From Janthinobacterium sp. CG3 (GTDB lineage: Bacteria; Pseudomonadota; Gammaproteobacteria; Burkholderiales; Burkholderiaceae_D), in NCBI RefSeq assembly GCF_000344615.1, contig NZ_KB467824.1, positions 847,658 through 911,657 of the forward strand: 64,000 bases of DNA, written 5' to 3'. The number at the start of each line of letters is the position of its first letter. The stretch's first letter is position 1. A program made the position numbers and the translations under genes. This document shows, one piece after another, positions 18,459-26,274 of this stretch. The notes beneath the pieces were generated by a model, which saw only the letters and a list, made by a program, of their open reading frames with translations, made no database searches and was not told the DNA's origin.

Positions 18459-19265
18459 ATGGATAAGCAGTTGCTTTTTGTTTGTTTCCTTACCTTTGTC
18501 ATCCATATCATCGGCACGCTGGCCTACTCGGTGCGCATTGCCGGTGTACGCACCCGGCGCATCGCGGTGTCGTTCGCGCTGTTCAGTATTTTGGTGCTGG
18601 TGTCGCGCACCTCGAACTCCTTCCTCAGTCCTTTGCTGGCGAAGCGGGTGGAGTCGAACCTGCCGGGCCTCGACGCCGCCGGCGGCCTGTTGTCGGATTT
18701 CCGCTGGCTGCTGCTGTCGGCCAGTATCGCCACCGTGGTTGGCGCGCTGCTGATCCCGACATTCCAACGCGTGTTTTGCCGCGCCGTGCTGCACTTCCAA
18801 GTGCACCGCTCGGTGCCCAAGTTGATACTGCATGGTTTCTTCAAGGGCGGGCTGTCGTATGTGAAGGACTCGGCCAGCTTGCCGGCCGCCGCCAACGTCA
18901 CCACGCTGCACAAGGGCTACGGCGTGTCGCTGCGTATCAGCCTGCTCAACGTCGGCGCCGTCGCGCTGTGGACGGTCGGCGTGTTCGCCGCGCTGTACGC
19001 CGGCGTGCTCGACCCGGACGTGCGCGTGACCTCGAGCACGCTGTCGTCGATCATTAACGGCGGCGCCACCATCGCGATGGCCATCTTCATCGATCCGCAC
19101 ATGTCCGGCATGACCGACGATGTGGTGGAGGGCAGGGTCAGCGAGTCGCAGTTCCGCAAGGCGGTGGTTTGGCTGGTCGGCAGCCGCCTCGCAGGCACGC
19201 TTCTGGCGCAGGTCTTGCTGGTTCCGTCCGCGTTTTTGATCGTCTATGTCGCACGGGCGCTGTGA
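18459..19265 (+). CDS. amj: Lipid II flippase, Amj family
   Basis: Amj is the alternative lipid II flippase first found in Bacillus subtilis, where it can replace MurJ. The 268-residue protein has about six hydrophobic segments. It starts MDKQLLFVCFLTFVIHIIGTLAYSVRIAG, and SRTSNSFLSPLLAKRVE is a conserved Amj region. Its length matches the roughly 270 residues of the known family. It reads as a single gene divergent from a lipoprotein gene. In B. subtilis amj is induced by envelope stress; whether this is true here cannot be seen. Assignment is from remembered family features. Confidence 0.8.
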   Translation: MDKQLLFVCFLTFVIHIIGTLAYSVRIAGVRTRRIAVSFALFSILVLVSRTSNSFLSPLLAKRVESNLPGLDAAGGLLSDFRWLLLSASIATVVGALLIPTFQRVFCRAVLHFQVHRSVPKLILHGFFKGGLSYVKDSASLPAAANVTTLHKGYGVSLRISLLNVGAVALWTVGVFAALYAGVLDPDVRVTSSTLSSIINGGATIAMAIFIDPHMSGMTDDVVEGRVSESQFRKAVVWLVGSRLAGTLLAQVLLVPSAFLIVYVARAL

Positions 19266-19298
19266 GCGCCGCCACTCAATACAAACGATAGGACACAG

Positions 19299-19826
19299 AT
19301 GAAAATTGATACTTTCCGCCACGCCGCCGCCGCCGATGTGGCCGACGTTGCCCGCCTGGTCAACCTAGCCTACCGTCCGCCCGCCGGCGCGGCAGGCTGG
19401 ACCCACGAGTCCGATCTGGTGGCGGGGGAGCGCATCGACGCGGCCAGGGTCGCCGCGATGCTCGACCAGCAGCAGTCGGCGCTGCTGCTGGGGTTTTCCG
19501 AAGGGCGTCTGGTGGCTTGCGTCCATGTGGAAAAGGAGGGCGACAGCAGTTACATAGGCATGCTGGCGGTGGACCCGGCGTTGCAGACGGCCGGTGCCGG
19601 CAAGTGCATGCTGGCGCGCGCGGAGGAGTTCGCCCGCAGCGCGTTCGGCGCCGTCTCGACGCGCATGGTGGTGGTCTCGGCCAGGGAGGAGCTGCTGGCG
19701 TTTTACCTGCGCCGCGGCTACCGGAAAACCGGCGACGTGTCGGCCTTTCCGCTGGCCGCCGGCGTCGGCGTGCCTTTGCGCGACGGTTTGATGATCGAGG
19801 TGCTGGAAAAGAGCATGGCCGGTTGA
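19299..19826 (+). CDS. GNAT family N-acetyltransferase
   Basis: This is a 175-residue cytosolic acyltransferase of unknown substrate. The acetyl-CoA loop is seen in MLAVDPALQTAGAGKCML (Q-T-A-G-A-G-K, motif A of the GNAT fold). It is preceded by a beta-bulge strand and followed by the helix AEEFARS. The C-terminal FYLRRGYRKTGDVSAFPL is the usual FYxxxGF-like motif B. It lies 33 bp downstream of the Amj-type gene with a GATAGGACA ribosome site, possibly in the same transcript. Confidence 0.85.
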   Translation: MKIDTFRHAAAADVADVARLVNLAYRPPAGAAGWTHESDLVAGERIDAARVAAMLDQQQSALLLGFSEGRLVACVHVEKEGDSSYIGMLAVDPALQTAGAGKCMLARAEEFARSAFGAVSTRMVVVSAREELLAFYLRRGYRKTGDVSAFPLAAGVGVPLRDGLMIEVLEKSMAG

Positions 19827-19831
19827 ACGTA

Positions 19832-19949
19832 GTGCCGCTGCCGCAGGTCGGATTCGCTTAGCGTAAGCCGACGCCTGGCCGCTGGCGACGACAGTCGGGT
19901 TACGCCGTTCCGGCTAACTCGACCTACGAAATCCTTGATTTGGCGGCAT
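19832..19949. repeat. Family A repeat, degenerate copy
   Basis: It contains GCAGGTCGGATTCGC at the left, CCGGCTAACTCGACCTACG towards the right, and the conserved end AAATCCTTGATTTGGCGGCAT. The right end matches the element at 11971-12098; the left terminal repeat is degraded (TGCCGCTGCCG). It fills most of the space between the GNAT gene and tauA. The remaining stretch to 20093 holds only the tauA leader region. Confidence 0.6.
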
Positions 19950-20093
19950 TACCGTCTGAATGCGCAAATCAGATATCGTTGGTCGAAATGAGTCGTTTGG
20001 TTTGTGTCGCGCAGTGATTACAGTTTGAGTTCGGGGTTGCGCGGTCCAGTCGGACGCGCCGCCAAAGACTGTAACGCACTGTGAGGGCGCACC

Positions 20094-21095
20094 ATGAAGA
20101 GAATTTTTTTGAAGAGCGTATTGGCGCTGGCGGCCGCCGCCGCGCTGGCCGGACCGGTGTTCGCCGCCGACCGCGAGGTTAACATCGCGTTTCAAACGGT
20201 GGTCGAGCCGGCCAAGGTGGCGCAGGCCGACGGCGAGTATGAGAAGGCCAGCGGCTGGAAGATCAACTGGAAGAAGTTCGCCAGCGGCGGCGATGTGATC
20301 ACCGCCGTGGCCTCCGGCGATATCCACATCGGCTATGTCGGTAGCAGCCCGCTGGCGGCCGCGGCCACCAAGGGTTTGCCGATCGAGACCATTTTCATCG
20401 CCGCCGAAATCGGCGACGCCGAAGCGCTGGTGGTGCGCGACGGCAGCGGCATCACCAAGGCCCAGGACCTGGTCGGCAAGAAGATCGCCGTGCCGTTCGT
20501 CTCGACCACGCATTACAGCCTGCTGGCGGCGCTCAAGCACTGGAAGATCGATCCGAAGTCGGTGCAGATTCTGAACCTGCGGCCTACCGAGATCGCCGCC
20601 GCCTGGCAGCGCGGCGATATCGACGCCGCCTATGTCTGGGACCCGGCGCTGGGCAAGGCCAAGGAGAGCGGCAAGGTGCTGACCGACTCGGCCGAGGTGG
20701 CGAAGTGGGGCGCGCCGACCTTCGACGCTTGGATCGTGCGCAAGGACTTCGCCGCCGAGCATCCTGATTTCGTCACGGCCTTCGTGCGCGTCACGGGCAA
20801 GGCTTACGCCGAGTACCGCAAGAACGGCAAGAGCTGGGGCGCCGATTCAGCCCAGGCCGAGAAGATCGCCCGCCTGACCGGCGCCAGCAAGGCCGACATT
20901 CCGCTGCTGCTGGCCGGCAGCCAGTTCCCCACGCTCGACGAGCAGGCTTCGGCCAGGCTGCTGGGCGGCGGCACGGTGCGCACGCTGTCGGACACGTCGC
21001 TGTTCTTGAAGGAGCAGAAGAAGGCCGACAAGGTGCTGGCCAGCTATCAGGCCTTCGTCACGCCGCGTTTCGCCAAGCTGGCCTCGGCCCGCTAA
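20094..21095 (+). CDS. tauA: Taurine ABC transporter, substrate-binding protein
   Basis: This is the periplasmic binding component for taurine or a related alkanesulfonate. The 333-residue precursor has a signal peptide ending GPVFAAD. The mature protein begins REVNIAFQTVVEPAKVAQADG and contains SGGDVITAVASGDIHIGYVGSSPLAAA and RPTEIAAAWQRGDIDAAYVWDPALG, both typical of TauA/SsuA. It is the first gene of tauABC and is ten bases from tauB. Such operons normally respond to sulphur limitation through CysB/Cbl-type regulators; no such site could be confirmed here. Confidence 0.9.
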   Translation: MKRIFLKSVLALAAAAALAGPVFAADREVNIAFQTVVEPAKVAQADGEYEKASGWKINWKKFASGGDVITAVASGDIHIGYVGSSPLAAAATKGLPIETIFIAAEIGDAEALVVRDGSGITKAQDLVGKKIAVPFVSTTHYSLLAALKHWKIDPKSVQILNLRPTEIAAAWQRGDIDAAYVWDPALGKAKESGKVLTDSAEVAKWGAPTFDAWIVRKDFAAEHPDFVTAFVRVTGKAYAEYRKNGKSWGADSAQAEKIARLTGASKADIPLLLAGSQFPTLDEQASARLLGGGTVRTLSDTSLFLKEQKKADKVLASYQAFVTPRFAKLASAR

Positions 21096-21105
21096 AGGTG
21101 GCGCG

Positions 21106-21900
21106 ATGATCCGCTTGCACAAGGCTGGCGTCACGTTCGAGGCCGCCGGCGGCGCCGTCGAGGTGCTGCGCGATATTTCACTCGATTTGCAGGACGGCAG
21201 TTTCAACGTCGTCATCGGCGCCTCCGGCTGCGGCAAGACCACGCTGCTGAACCTGATCGCCGGCTTCGTCGCGCCGTCCGCCGGCAGCGTCGCCATCGAC
21301 GGCCGTGCCATCGCCGGGCCGGGCGCCGACCGCGGCGTGGTGTTCCAGGACGACGCGCTGCTGCCTTGGCAGAGCGTGCTGGAAAACGTCGCCTTCGGCC
21401 TGCACCTGGCCGGCGTGCCGAAGCCGCAGCGGAAGGCGAGGGCGCGCGAGTATCTGCTGCTGACCGGTTTGGAGCGCTACGCCGACTATCCGATCTGGAA
21501 GATCTCGGGCGGCATGCGCCAGCGCGTCGGCCTGGCGCGCGCGTTGGCGGTCGATCCGCGCTTTTTGCTGCTTGACGAGCCGCTCGGCGCGCTCGACGCG
21601 CTTACCCGCGAGCGGATGCAGGAACATTTGTTGCGGGTCTGGCAGGCTTCCGGCAAGGGGCTGTTCATGATTACGCACAGCGTCGAGGAGGCGCTGTTCC
21701 TGGCCACCGACCTGGTGCTATTGCGGGCCAGGCCGGGGCGGGTGGAGAGTATTCGTCGGCTGGATTTCGGCGCCCGCTTCGTGGCGGGCGAACCGGCGCG
21801 CAGCATCAAGTCGGACCGCCGTTTCGTCGAGTTGCGCGAAGCGATTTTGCACGATCTGTTGGGTAACGAGGACGCATACCCCGAGGAGTTGGCGGCATGA
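21106..21900 (+). CDS. tauB: Taurine ABC transporter, ATP-binding protein
   Basis: This is the cytosolic ATPase of the importer. The 264-residue protein carries the Walker A motif GASGCGKTT, the Q-loop VVFQDDALLPW typical of the nitrate/taurine/sulfonate group, the ABC signature SGGMRQRVGLARAL, and the Walker B LLLDEPLGALD. The switch His is in MITHSVEEALF. It starts ten bases after tauA and overlaps tauC by four bases (ATGA), so the three are one operon. Confidence 0.92.
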   Translation: MIRLHKAGVTFEAAGGAVEVLRDISLDLQDGSFNVVIGASGCGKTTLLNLIAGFVAPSAGSVAIDGRAIAGPGADRGVVFQDDALLPWQSVLENVAFGLHLAGVPKPQRKARAREYLLLTGLERYADYPIWKISGGMRQRVGLARALAVDPRFLLLDEPLGALDALTRERMQEHLLRVWQASGKGLFMITHSVEEALFLATDLVLLRARPGRVESIRRLDFGARFVAGEPARSIKSDRRFVELREAILHDLLGNEDAYPEELAA

Positions 21901-22733
21901 GTGAGTTAAATTCTATTTTTGCCCACTGGGACGAGGCCGGGCCAGCCGCGCCGTCGCGCCGGCCGTGGCGCCTGTCCGAGCGCGGCATCACCGCGCTGAC
22001 CGTGCTGTGCCTGTTCGCGCTATGGTGGGCCGTGACGGCCTTTGGCGCGGTGCCGCCCTTGTTCCTGCCGGGGCCGGCCGACGTGCTGGCGGCGCTGCGC
22101 GCGGTCGCCTCCGACGGGTTTGTCGACGCCACGTTGTGGCAGCACACGCTGACCAGCCTGGCGCGCGTGAGCGCCGCCTTGCTGCTGGCGGTGGCGACGG
22201 CGGTGCCGCTGGGCGTGCTGATCGGTTCCAGCGCGCGGGTCGGCGCGGTGTTCGACCCCTTGATCGAGTTCTACCGGCCCATTCCGCCGCTGGCCTACCT
22301 GCCGCTGATTGTTATCTGGTGCGGCATCGGCGAGCTGTCCAAGGTGCTGTTGATTTACCTGGCGATTTTCGCGCCGCTGGCCATTGCCACCGTCGAGGGC
22401 GTGCGCCGGGTCGAGCAGAGCCGTCTGCGCGCCGCCATGGCGCTGGGCGCCACGCGCTGGCAACTGGTGCGTTTCGTGGTGCTGCCGTCGGCCGCGCCGG
22501 ATATCCTCACCGGCGTGCGCATCGGCGTCGGGGTCGGCTGGTCGACCCTGGTCGCGGCCGAGCTAATCGCCGCCACCCGCGGCCTCGGCTTTATGATCCA
22601 GTCGGCGGCGCAGTTCCTGGTCACGGACGTGGTGGTGATGGGTATTCTGGTGATCGCCGTCATCGCCTTCGGCTTCGACTGGCTGCTGCGGCGTCTGCAA
22701 CGCGCCTGCGTGCCGTGGGCCGGGCTGGCGTGA
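21897..22733 (+). CDS. tauC: Taurine ABC transporter, permease protein
   Basis: This 278-residue inner-membrane subunit has about six transmembrane helices. The cytoplasmic EAA-type loop RRVEQSRLRAAMALGATRWQLVRFVVLPSAAPDIL contacts TauB. The N-terminal 25 residues are polar and cytosolic, as usual. It overlaps tauB by four bases. The expected fourth gene, tauD (taurine dioxygenase), does not follow; only a tiny membrane ORF is found before a repeat. Confidence 0.92.
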   Translation: MSELNSIFAHWDEAGPAAPSRRPWRLSERGITALTVLCLFALWWAVTAFGAVPPLFLPGPADVLAALRAVASDGFVDATLWQHTLTSLARVSAALLLAVATAVPLGVLIGSSARVGAVFDPLIEFYRPIPPLAYLPLIVIWCGIGELSKVLLIYLAIFAPLAIATVEGVRRVEQSRLRAAMALGATRWQLVRFVVLPSAAPDILTGVRIGVGVGWSTLVAAELIAATRGLGFMIQSAAQFLVTDVVVMGILVIAVIAFGFDWLLRRLQRACVPWAGLA

Positions 22734-22792
22734 ACGAACTTTTCCGCCCCGGCGCGCACTAACAGATAGTGCAATCGTCGCGGGAGGCGGCC

Positions 22793-22897
22793 ATGAAAAT
22801 TCCCAAGAATCTGCAAATTCCGGCAATCGTGTTGACGCTGGAGGCCATCATGTTGGCGGGCTTGTCGCTGATTTTCTTCGTGCTGATACCGCGGTAA
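22793..22897 (+). CDS. Small membrane protein at the end of the tau operon
   Basis: The ORF encodes 34 residues: a short basic start (MKIPKNLQ) and then one hydrophobic helix (about residues 9-32) ending PR. It has a near-consensus ribosome site (CGGGAGG, seven bases before the ATG), much better than chance. It lies 59 bp after tauC on the same strand and is followed by a family A repeat. It resembles an unannotated single-pass small protein. Whether it belongs to the transporter is unknown. Confidence 0.6.
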   Translation: MKIPKNLQIPAIVLTLEAIMLAGLSLIFFVLIPR

Positions 22898-22908
22898 TTA
22901 TGTCATTT

Positions 22909-22985
22909 CGTAGGTCGGATTAGCGTAGCGTAATCCGACAACGCCGGCGTGACGCGGGCGTGCCCGGTTACGCCATACCGGCTCA
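22909..22985. repeat. Family A repeat, partial copy
   Basis: It begins CGTAGGTCGGATTAGCG, then TAGCGTAATCCGAC, forming a hairpin. The remainder (GTTACGCCATACCGGCT) matches the inner part of other copies, but the TTGGCGGCAT end is missing. The right edge touches the stop codon of the minus-strand FHA gene at 22983. Confidence 0.65.
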
Positions 22986-24524
22986 AGCGGTCGACAAGGC
23001 GTGCGCGGCAATGGTGCTGTGCAGATCGTCGGCGCCGGTGCGGATGATCCAGCATTCCGGATACGGTTCGCTGGCGAAGCGGTTGTGCTTGGCGACGCGG
23101 CTCAGTTTGTCGAGCGTGGTGCTGGGTCCGAGCGCGGTTTCCTTGCCGGTCAGTTGGTCGAGGTGCCAGAAGCCGCCGTCGTGGTGGAACAGCAGCGGCA
23201 GCGCGGCAGCGTTCGGCGCGGCGGCGAAGGCCGGCAGCGGATAGCCGGGATGGCGGTCCGGCGCCAGCAGGTAGAAGCATTCGGCCTGCGCGCCCTGGTC
23301 GATGCGGTGCAGGATGACGCCGTGCGGCATGATGGCGCTGACCGACAACACGACGATGCCCTTGATGCTGGCGCTGAGTTCGATGCGCATGCCCAGGCGC
23401 AGCGGCGTCGGCTTGTTTTTACCCGGCCATACGCCGTCGAGCAGGATGCCATAGCGCGACACGTCCTCGATTTCAAAGCCGTTGTTGCAGCGCCGGATGG
23501 CCGCGTGGCGGCCGGACAGGCGCCGCGTCAGGCCGCTGTTGTCCTGGCCGTCGTCGCCGAAATGGCTCAGCAAGACGTCCGATTCCGGGTCGACCAGCTC
23601 GAAGCGGCCCAGCACGCACTCGTCCAGCGCGAACAGGCGGATTTGCCGCTGCGCGCCGGCTTCCGGCGCGGCGTTGACCAGGCAGGCGGCGCGGCTCGGA
23701 TGCGGGTGCGCCCGGCTGGCGCCCGGCAGGTCGATTTCAATCAGCTCCTCGTCCCACGCGATGGTGGTGAAGCCCATGTCGATCTTGCCCTGCGGCGCGC
23801 TCAGGTCGACGTGGGCGATGCCGGCGTTGCGCGCGGTGACGTCGAGGTCGTAGCCGCCGCCGGCCGGCGCGCTGACCCGGGCGATCGAGGCGTCGTCGGC
23901 CATGACGCGCACGTTTTTGTGCGTGCTCAGGAAAATCTGGTGGATTTCGGTCAGCGTGGCGTCGCGCCGCGGCACCAGGATGACGAAGGTGCACACCCAT
24001 TTCTGCGCCTGCGCGGCGGCGTCGGCGGCGCTGAGCACTTCGACCTCGATCTGGTACTGGCCGTGCTCCTTGTTGCGCGACGAGAATTCGACGAACACCG
24101 GGCGCCAGTCGCCGCGCGTGGTGCGCACGAACTGCTGGCGCGCCGCGCCGTGGGTGATCAGGTCCGACTGCAATTGCATGGTGATCTGCGGCGGGCAGTT
24201 TGCCGGCATGCCGCGCAATTCCATTTTCAGGGTCTGGCGGCCGCCGGCGGCGCGCGGGTCGAAGCCGCTGATGTGCAGATGGGCGTGGTTGAGTTCCTTG
24301 AACGGCGCCGGCGCGCGGCCGGCGGCGAGGGCGGGGGGCGTCGCTGCCGCCGGGCCGCTCGGCGCGGGCGCGGGAACGCCGCCGCGTGCGCCGCGCAGCG
24401 TGCGCAGCAGCTCGTAGCTCGACGGCGGCGGCGCGGTTTGCGCGTGGCCGCTGGCGCAAGTGTTTTCCCCAGGCATTACCCATAGCGTACAGTGCGGGTG
24501 ATCCGGGTTACAACATTTTTTCAT
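22983..24524 (-). CDS. FHA domain protein with N-terminal Cys/His cluster
   Basis: This 513-residue cytosolic protein is predicted to bind phosphothreonine peptides. The N-terminus has Cys4, Cys5, Cys12 and Cys23 with nearby His (PDHPHC, CASGH), which looks like a small zinc-binding knuckle. A Pro/Ala linker (about 30-80) leads to a beta-rich middle of unknown type. An FHA domain lies at about 290-390 (VLGRFELVD, then SGRHAAIRRCNNGFEIEDVSRYG), with the conserved GR, SxxH-like SGRH and following N/S positions. It is the last gene, 162 bp after the PP2C gene, of a minus-strand run with a kinase and a SEDS protein. Its likely partners are substrates of that kinase. Confidence 0.75.
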   Translation of the reverse strand: MKKCCNPDHPHCTLWVMPGENTCASGHAQTAPPPSSYELLRTLRGARGGVPAPAPSGPAAATPPALAAGRAPAPFKELNHAHLHISGFDPRAAGGRQTLKMELRGMPANCPPQITMQLQSDLITHGAARQQFVRTTRGDWRPVFVEFSSRNKEHGQYQIEVEVLSAADAAAQAQKWVCTFVILVPRRDATLTEIHQIFLSTHKNVRVMADDASIARVSAPAGGGYDLDVTARNAGIAHVDLSAPQGKIDMGFTTIAWDEELIEIDLPGASRAHPHPSRAACLVNAAPEAGAQRQIRLFALDECVLGRFELVDPESDVLLSHFGDDGQDNSGLTRRLSGRHAAIRRCNNGFEIEDVSRYGILLDGVWPGKNKPTPLRLGMRIELSASIKGIVVLSVSAIMPHGVILHRIDQGAQAECFYLLAPDRHPGYPLPAFAAAPNAAALPLLFHHDGGFWHLDQLTGKETALGPSTTLDKLSRVAKHNRFASEPYPECWIIRTGADDLHSTIAAHALSTA

Positions 24525-24651
24525 GGCGGGGGTGACGGAGGCGCTTGGCTGGACAAGGTAAACCAGAGCTTACGCGCTTTTGGTGGCCCGTGGCAACTTT
24601 CTCGACAATAGAAACGGATATTTTTGCGCCAGATCGTGGCCGCGCCAGCAA

Positions 24652-24675
24652 CGCAACAGTTGCGTAACTGTTGCG
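24652..24675. promoter_or_regulatory. Perfect inverted repeat between PP2C and FHA genes
   Basis: The arms CGCAACAGTT and AACTGTTGCG are separated by GCGT. On the minus strand it lies just after the PP2C stop (24687) and about 130 bp before the FHA start (24524). No T-run follows on either strand, so it is not a standard terminator. It may be an operator or an RNA hairpin that separates expression of the FHA gene from the upstream genes. A further CAACTG repeat follows at the right. Confidence 0.5.
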
Positions 24676-24686
24676 CAACTGTCGTG

Positions 24687-25676
24687 CTAGGTGGCGCGCG
24701 GGCGGGCCTCTCCCGGCAGTGCCGTTTCGTCAAGATTGCGCGCGGGCCGCTGCGGGCGGAAGCGCAGCGCCAGCGCGCTCAGGTTATCGACGTGCAGGCC
24801 GGCCGGCGGGTTGTCGAGGAAACTGTCGAACAGCGCGTCGAGCGCGCCGGCGGCGTCCAGTCCGGCCAGCAGCGCCGGCCAGCGCGCGACCCAGCGGTCG
24901 GGCCGGGCGCAGGCCCAAAAACCGTCGCTGGCGAGCAGGTAGAGCGCGTCCGCGCGCACAGTCAGGGCGCGGCGGTCGCCCAGTTGCCGCAGGAACGGCG
25001 GCAGGTTGGCGTCCGCCAGCGCGTACAGCGGGCCGGCCAGCACCTGCGGGTCGCTGATGGCGTTGCCGAGGATGAAAGCCTGCGAGATTTGCGGGCGGTG
25101 CTCGCCATGCACCTGCTGCCACCACTCGGCCTCGCCGAGCAGGCCGTGCAGCGCGAAGGTGGTGGCCGGCACATGGTCGATCGTCAGCGGCGTGGCCTGG
25201 CGCGCGGTGATTTCATACAGGCGCGAGTCGCCCACGTGGTACAGCAGCGGCGCCTGGCCGGGCCGCAGTTCCAGCAGCGTCAGCGTGGTGCCGGGGCGCT
25301 TGGCCTGGGCGCCGTCCATCGCGGCGAAGCGCGCCTGCAGCGTCTGGTGCAGCGCGTCGAGCCGCTCGGCCAGTTGTTCCAGCGTGGCGCAAGCCGGCAC
25401 CAGCAACAGGCCTTGCACCACCGCTTCGGCGGCCTGGCGCCCGTGGCCGTGGCCGCCCATGCCGTCGAGCACGGCGATGCGCACCTGTCCGGCCGGCCAG
25501 CCGGACACTTGCCGGTTCTGCTGGCGCTGGTCGAGCAGGAACGCGGCGCGGCCGTTGCCGTCGATCAGCAGCAAATTGTCTTGGTTTTCCGGCAGCGGCG
25601 GCGGGCCGGCGCCGGCGCAGCTGCGCGCCGCCACGTCCAGGCCGGGTCCGAAGTCGAGCGTGTCTGTCAATGGCAT
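24687..25676 (-). CDS. PP2C-family serine/threonine protein phosphatase
   Basis: This metal-dependent phosphatase is expected to reverse the kinase encoded at the head of the same gene run. The 329-residue cytosolic product has the PP2C motifs ENQDN (residues 30-34), VLDGMGGHGHG (about 69-79), GTTLTLLEL, HVGDSRLYE, LLASDGFW and, near the end, HVDNLSALAL. All metal-binding aspartates are present. The first motif lacks the usual RxxNED arrangement (here PENQDN), which still keeps the Asp. The ATG at 25676 follows the SH3 gene by about 120 bp. Confidence 0.85.
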   Translation of the reverse strand: MPLTDTLDFGPGLDVAARSCAGAGPPPLPENQDNLLLIDGNGRAAFLLDQRQQNRQVSGWPAGQVRIAVLDGMGGHGHGRQAAEAVVQGLLLVPACATLEQLAERLDALHQTLQARFAAMDGAQAKRPGTTLTLLELRPGQAPLLYHVGDSRLYEITARQATPLTIDHVPATTFALHGLLGEAEWWQQVHGEHRPQISQAFILGNAISDPQVLAGPLYALADANLPPFLRQLGDRRALTVRADALYLLASDGFWACARPDRWVARWPALLAGLDAAGALDALFDSFLDNPPAGLHVDNLSALALRFRPQRPARNLDETALPGEARPRAT

Positions 25677-25798
25677 GTTGGCGGGCGAAATATTGTCGCG
25701 TTAATCATCTGATATAGCTTAGCCGAAAAATGGCTTGCGGCCGCGGAAATATTGTCGTCGCAGCGCCCAGGTCAACGCGCGCCGTTGGTTTGAATGAA

Positions 25799-26254
25799 TT
25801 ACGGAGCCGGCGCCTCGGCGGCGCGGCGCAGCCACAGGCTGCTGGCCCAACCGACGCTGGCGTGGCCGTCGACATTGACGCTGACCTGCCACCAGTCGCC
25901 GTCGCGCACGCCGGTCGGCGTCAGCGCGGCGCCAGCCGGAATGGTGGCGATGCGCGCCGAGTTCACGCCGGCGCCGGCGCGCAGGTTCAAGTCCTGGTGG
26001 GCGCGGTAGGCCTGGCCGGCGACCGGCGCCGCGGCCGGATTAACCGTCGGCGATCCGTCCGGCGCCGTAACCGTAACCGGAAACAGCGGCAACATCAGGC
26101 TGCCCAGACCCCAGGTGCCGCCGGCCAGCAGCAGCAACGCGCGCGCGGTCGGGCGGCGCCACCAGCGCCGCGGCGTCAGCCACGCCGCCAGGATCAGTGT
26201 CAGGCACAGCCCCGCGGCATAGGCGGCGAGGCGATACAGGGTATCTGGTTGCAT
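25799..26254 (-). CDS. Membrane protein with bacterial SH3 domain
   Basis: The 151-residue protein has two hydrophobic segments (about residues 10-26 and 39-60). A short linker follows, then a bacterial SH3 domain (about 80-145) with the typical LNLRAGAG, ARIATIPAGAALTP, DGDWWQVSV and GWASSLWL strands. Bacterial SH3 domains of this sort usually face the periplasm and bind peptidoglycan or peptides. It lies 20 bp after the 26275 gene, in the same operon as kinase, SEDS and PP2C. A sensor or wall-binding role is inference. Confidence 0.75.
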   Translation of the reverse strand: MQPDTLYRLAAYAAGLCLTLILAAWLTPRRWWRRPTARALLLLAGGTWGLGSLMLPLFPVTVTAPDGSPTVNPAAAPVAGQAYRAHQDLNLRAGAGVNSARIATIPAGAALTPTGVRDGDWWQVSVNVDGHASVGWASSLWLRRAAEAPAP

Positions 26255-26274
26255 GCAAGCTCCCGGCGCGCCGT

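Noticed and set aside
24652-24675. Rho-independent terminator
   Set aside because: The hairpin is perfect but no T-run follows on either strand.
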